A DNA stretch of 64,000 bases from Alviniconcha marisindica (taxonomy: Eukaryota > Mollusca > Gastropoda > Provannidae), in the NCBI GenBank assembly GCA_018857735.1, contig JABMCL010000958.1:810001-874000 (forward strand). Direction: 5' to 3'. The notes beneath the pieces were generated by a model. That model ran no database searches and had not been told where the DNA came from. It was given only the letters and a program-made list of their open reading frames with translations. Of this stretch, positions 62,505 to 64,000 are shown one piece after another. Made by a program: the position numbers and the translations under genes. Each line of letters starts with the position of its first letter. Positions within the stretch are counted from its first letter, which is position 1.

Positions 62505-64000
62505 GAATTTAATTTCGCGAGAGGAAATAATTCGTCTTGATCATAAAAATCGACGCCGCAATCATAACGAATGCTTGTTGGGACATTATTGGATTTGCTT
62601 TCATTGGAAAGAAACACAGCCAGGGCAGTGTAATAAATGCCAATTTTAAGGAACGGCGCAACTGACCTGAATCTGTCGTTACGTCCTCTTTTAGCTGGAG
62701 TGTCATTTTAGCCGATCGACTTTCATCATCACGAGTTTAACTCGAAATTTTGATAGTAATGCTTTTATGCTTGAAACTTCATGCAGGCACTGTGGTCGAT
62801 TGTTTCGCTCTCCCTTTCTTGATCGATCGTTTCAATGACATAGCAGACGATTTCGACACAGACACACATGTTATTCACAACCTTTTCACATGTCGTGTCT
62901 CGATGCAAAGGTGCTGCTATTTTCGGCCTTGGTTGAGTGAGTTTAGTGGTGTTGTACTGACTTGTTTCTCTCTTTCTAGCCCGACCATTTTCAGGGATCG
63001 CCGATTGAACCGGAACATACGTTCCACCAAATGTTCAAGGCAATTTTGTTTTTATTCAGGGTCCAGGAACTTGTGAATTCTCTACGAGTGGGAAGGCTCG
63101 GGTATTTTTGTGAAAAAATAAGCTTAACCTCACTTTTTTTTTTTTTAGGCAAGCACATTATGGCGGTGCGCTTGTTCGGATAACATGCAAAGTCTTGTTT
63201 CAGTTATAGATAAGAAAAAAAAAAAAGAAAAAAAACCAATCGTAGTCTAATTACACGAAGGACAGTTTTATTCGACAAGAGATCGTACTTAAAAAAAAAT
63301 AAACGAAACAAAACAACACTTTAAAACCATTACTTTTGAACGTCATAGCCAAAAACCGGCCGATACTTCGTGTTTAGTGAGTGTTAAAACAATCGGACGT
63401 GTAAAGGAACTTAGCCTTTTTAAAGCTTCTTTTGTCCAATGCCCTGTAGAGATCGATATATATACAAACTTATAAATGAAGAATATGGCCTTCAAATATC
63501 CCATTAACTTGAAACAGACTTCAGAAAACTAATTTCGCGATTGACAATTAAGTGTTTCAGATGTGCAAAACACAGTCGTAGCTAGCATATATGTCACATA
63601 CCGAGGCATCTTTTATATTTGGCCTGGAGCGCCGCGAGAACACGTCACTGGTGTCGGGTCAGTGGGTCAACAACAACAAAAATACTTCTGTTTTAAACTA
63701 TACGAAAAAGACCAACAAGGCATTTTAAGCAAAGTTCATTACTCCGAGTTCTTAGTTTGAATTCTTCTACCCGTCGGACAAAACGCGATTTGTGCACGTA
63801 GTTCCTTTAAGGCCCCGGCTCTAGAGTGTTTTTGGTGTGTGGGCTTTCACGAAATTCTGACATTATGAAGCTTAAGCCATCAAGCAGCAGCAACTGAATG
63901 AGATTAGCTGAGAAAACATCAAAATGAATCAAACTGGAGGAGAAAGAATCGAAAACAAAATCTGCTTATGGTTGAAAAAACAAACAAAACAAACAAACAA
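62505..64000. other. Gene-free end of window
   Basis: AT-rich sequence with short A runs. One frame on + (62750-63076) is open for 108 codons but has no recognised domain, low-complexity support or clear splice context. Nothing else is seen. Confidence 0.5.

Noticed and set aside
62750..63076. 108-codon frame on the + strand
   Set aside because: No recognised domain, normal for chance in AT-rich DNA, and no splice evidence.

Overview
This window is animal nuclear DNA. Two conserved multi-exon genes with canonical GT-AG introns lie in tandem on the + strand. The introns and flanks are full of (GT)n/(CA)n microsatellites, minisatellites and tRNA-derived SINE copies. The host is most likely a mollusc, probably a gastropod; that is inferred from gene content, repeat style and SINE type, not proven. 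No bacterial operon, CRISPR array, rRNA or functional tRNA gene was seen.

Layout. (1) 1-27498: the C-terminal part of ZZEF1 (ZZ-type zinc finger and EF-hand protein 1). I resolve 27 coding exons (w1-w27). Their phases join without conflict into 1255 codons plus a stop. Both ZZ fingers are present (w3/w4 and w5/w6), followed by the long helical region, an Asp/Glu-rich insert and a C-terminal beta-sandwich-like module. The EF-hand and DOC-like N-terminus lie upstream of the window. (2) 27499 to about 33200: a probable 3' UTR/downstream region holding a 1.2-kb C-rich minisatellite. (3) 33899-44613: a complete eight-exon mitochondrial 3-hydroxyacyl-CoA dehydrogenase gene (HADH, 311 aa) with dinucleotide-binding and catalytic residues intact. 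(4) 44614-64000: repeat-dominated DNA with SINEs, a dispersed element in two inverted copies, a large foldback, and one convincing orphan exon of a BTB-type protein on the - strand (48996-49318). A CpG-rich promoter-like stretch lies near 56100-56800.

The two complete or near-complete genes are unrelated in function: ZZEF1 is a large ZZ-finger scaffold-type protein and HADH a mitochondrial beta-oxidation enzyme.

Main discovery: in both genes, tandem arrays appear to have been seeded from exon/intron junctions. Six arrays have units that contain a copy of a neighbouring real splice site plus the first or last 12-30 nt of the adjoining exon. Four are acceptor arrays (next to w1, w3, w14 and w22 of ZZEF1). 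Two are donor arrays (after w4 of ZZEF1 and after exon 6 of HADH). A seventh near-perfect array runs into the w11 acceptor, and a decayed copy of the w12 acceptor and exon start lies 370 bp upstream of the true one. The real exons therefore sit beside many decoy splice sites. I know of no named system matching this, and it is the item most worth testing.
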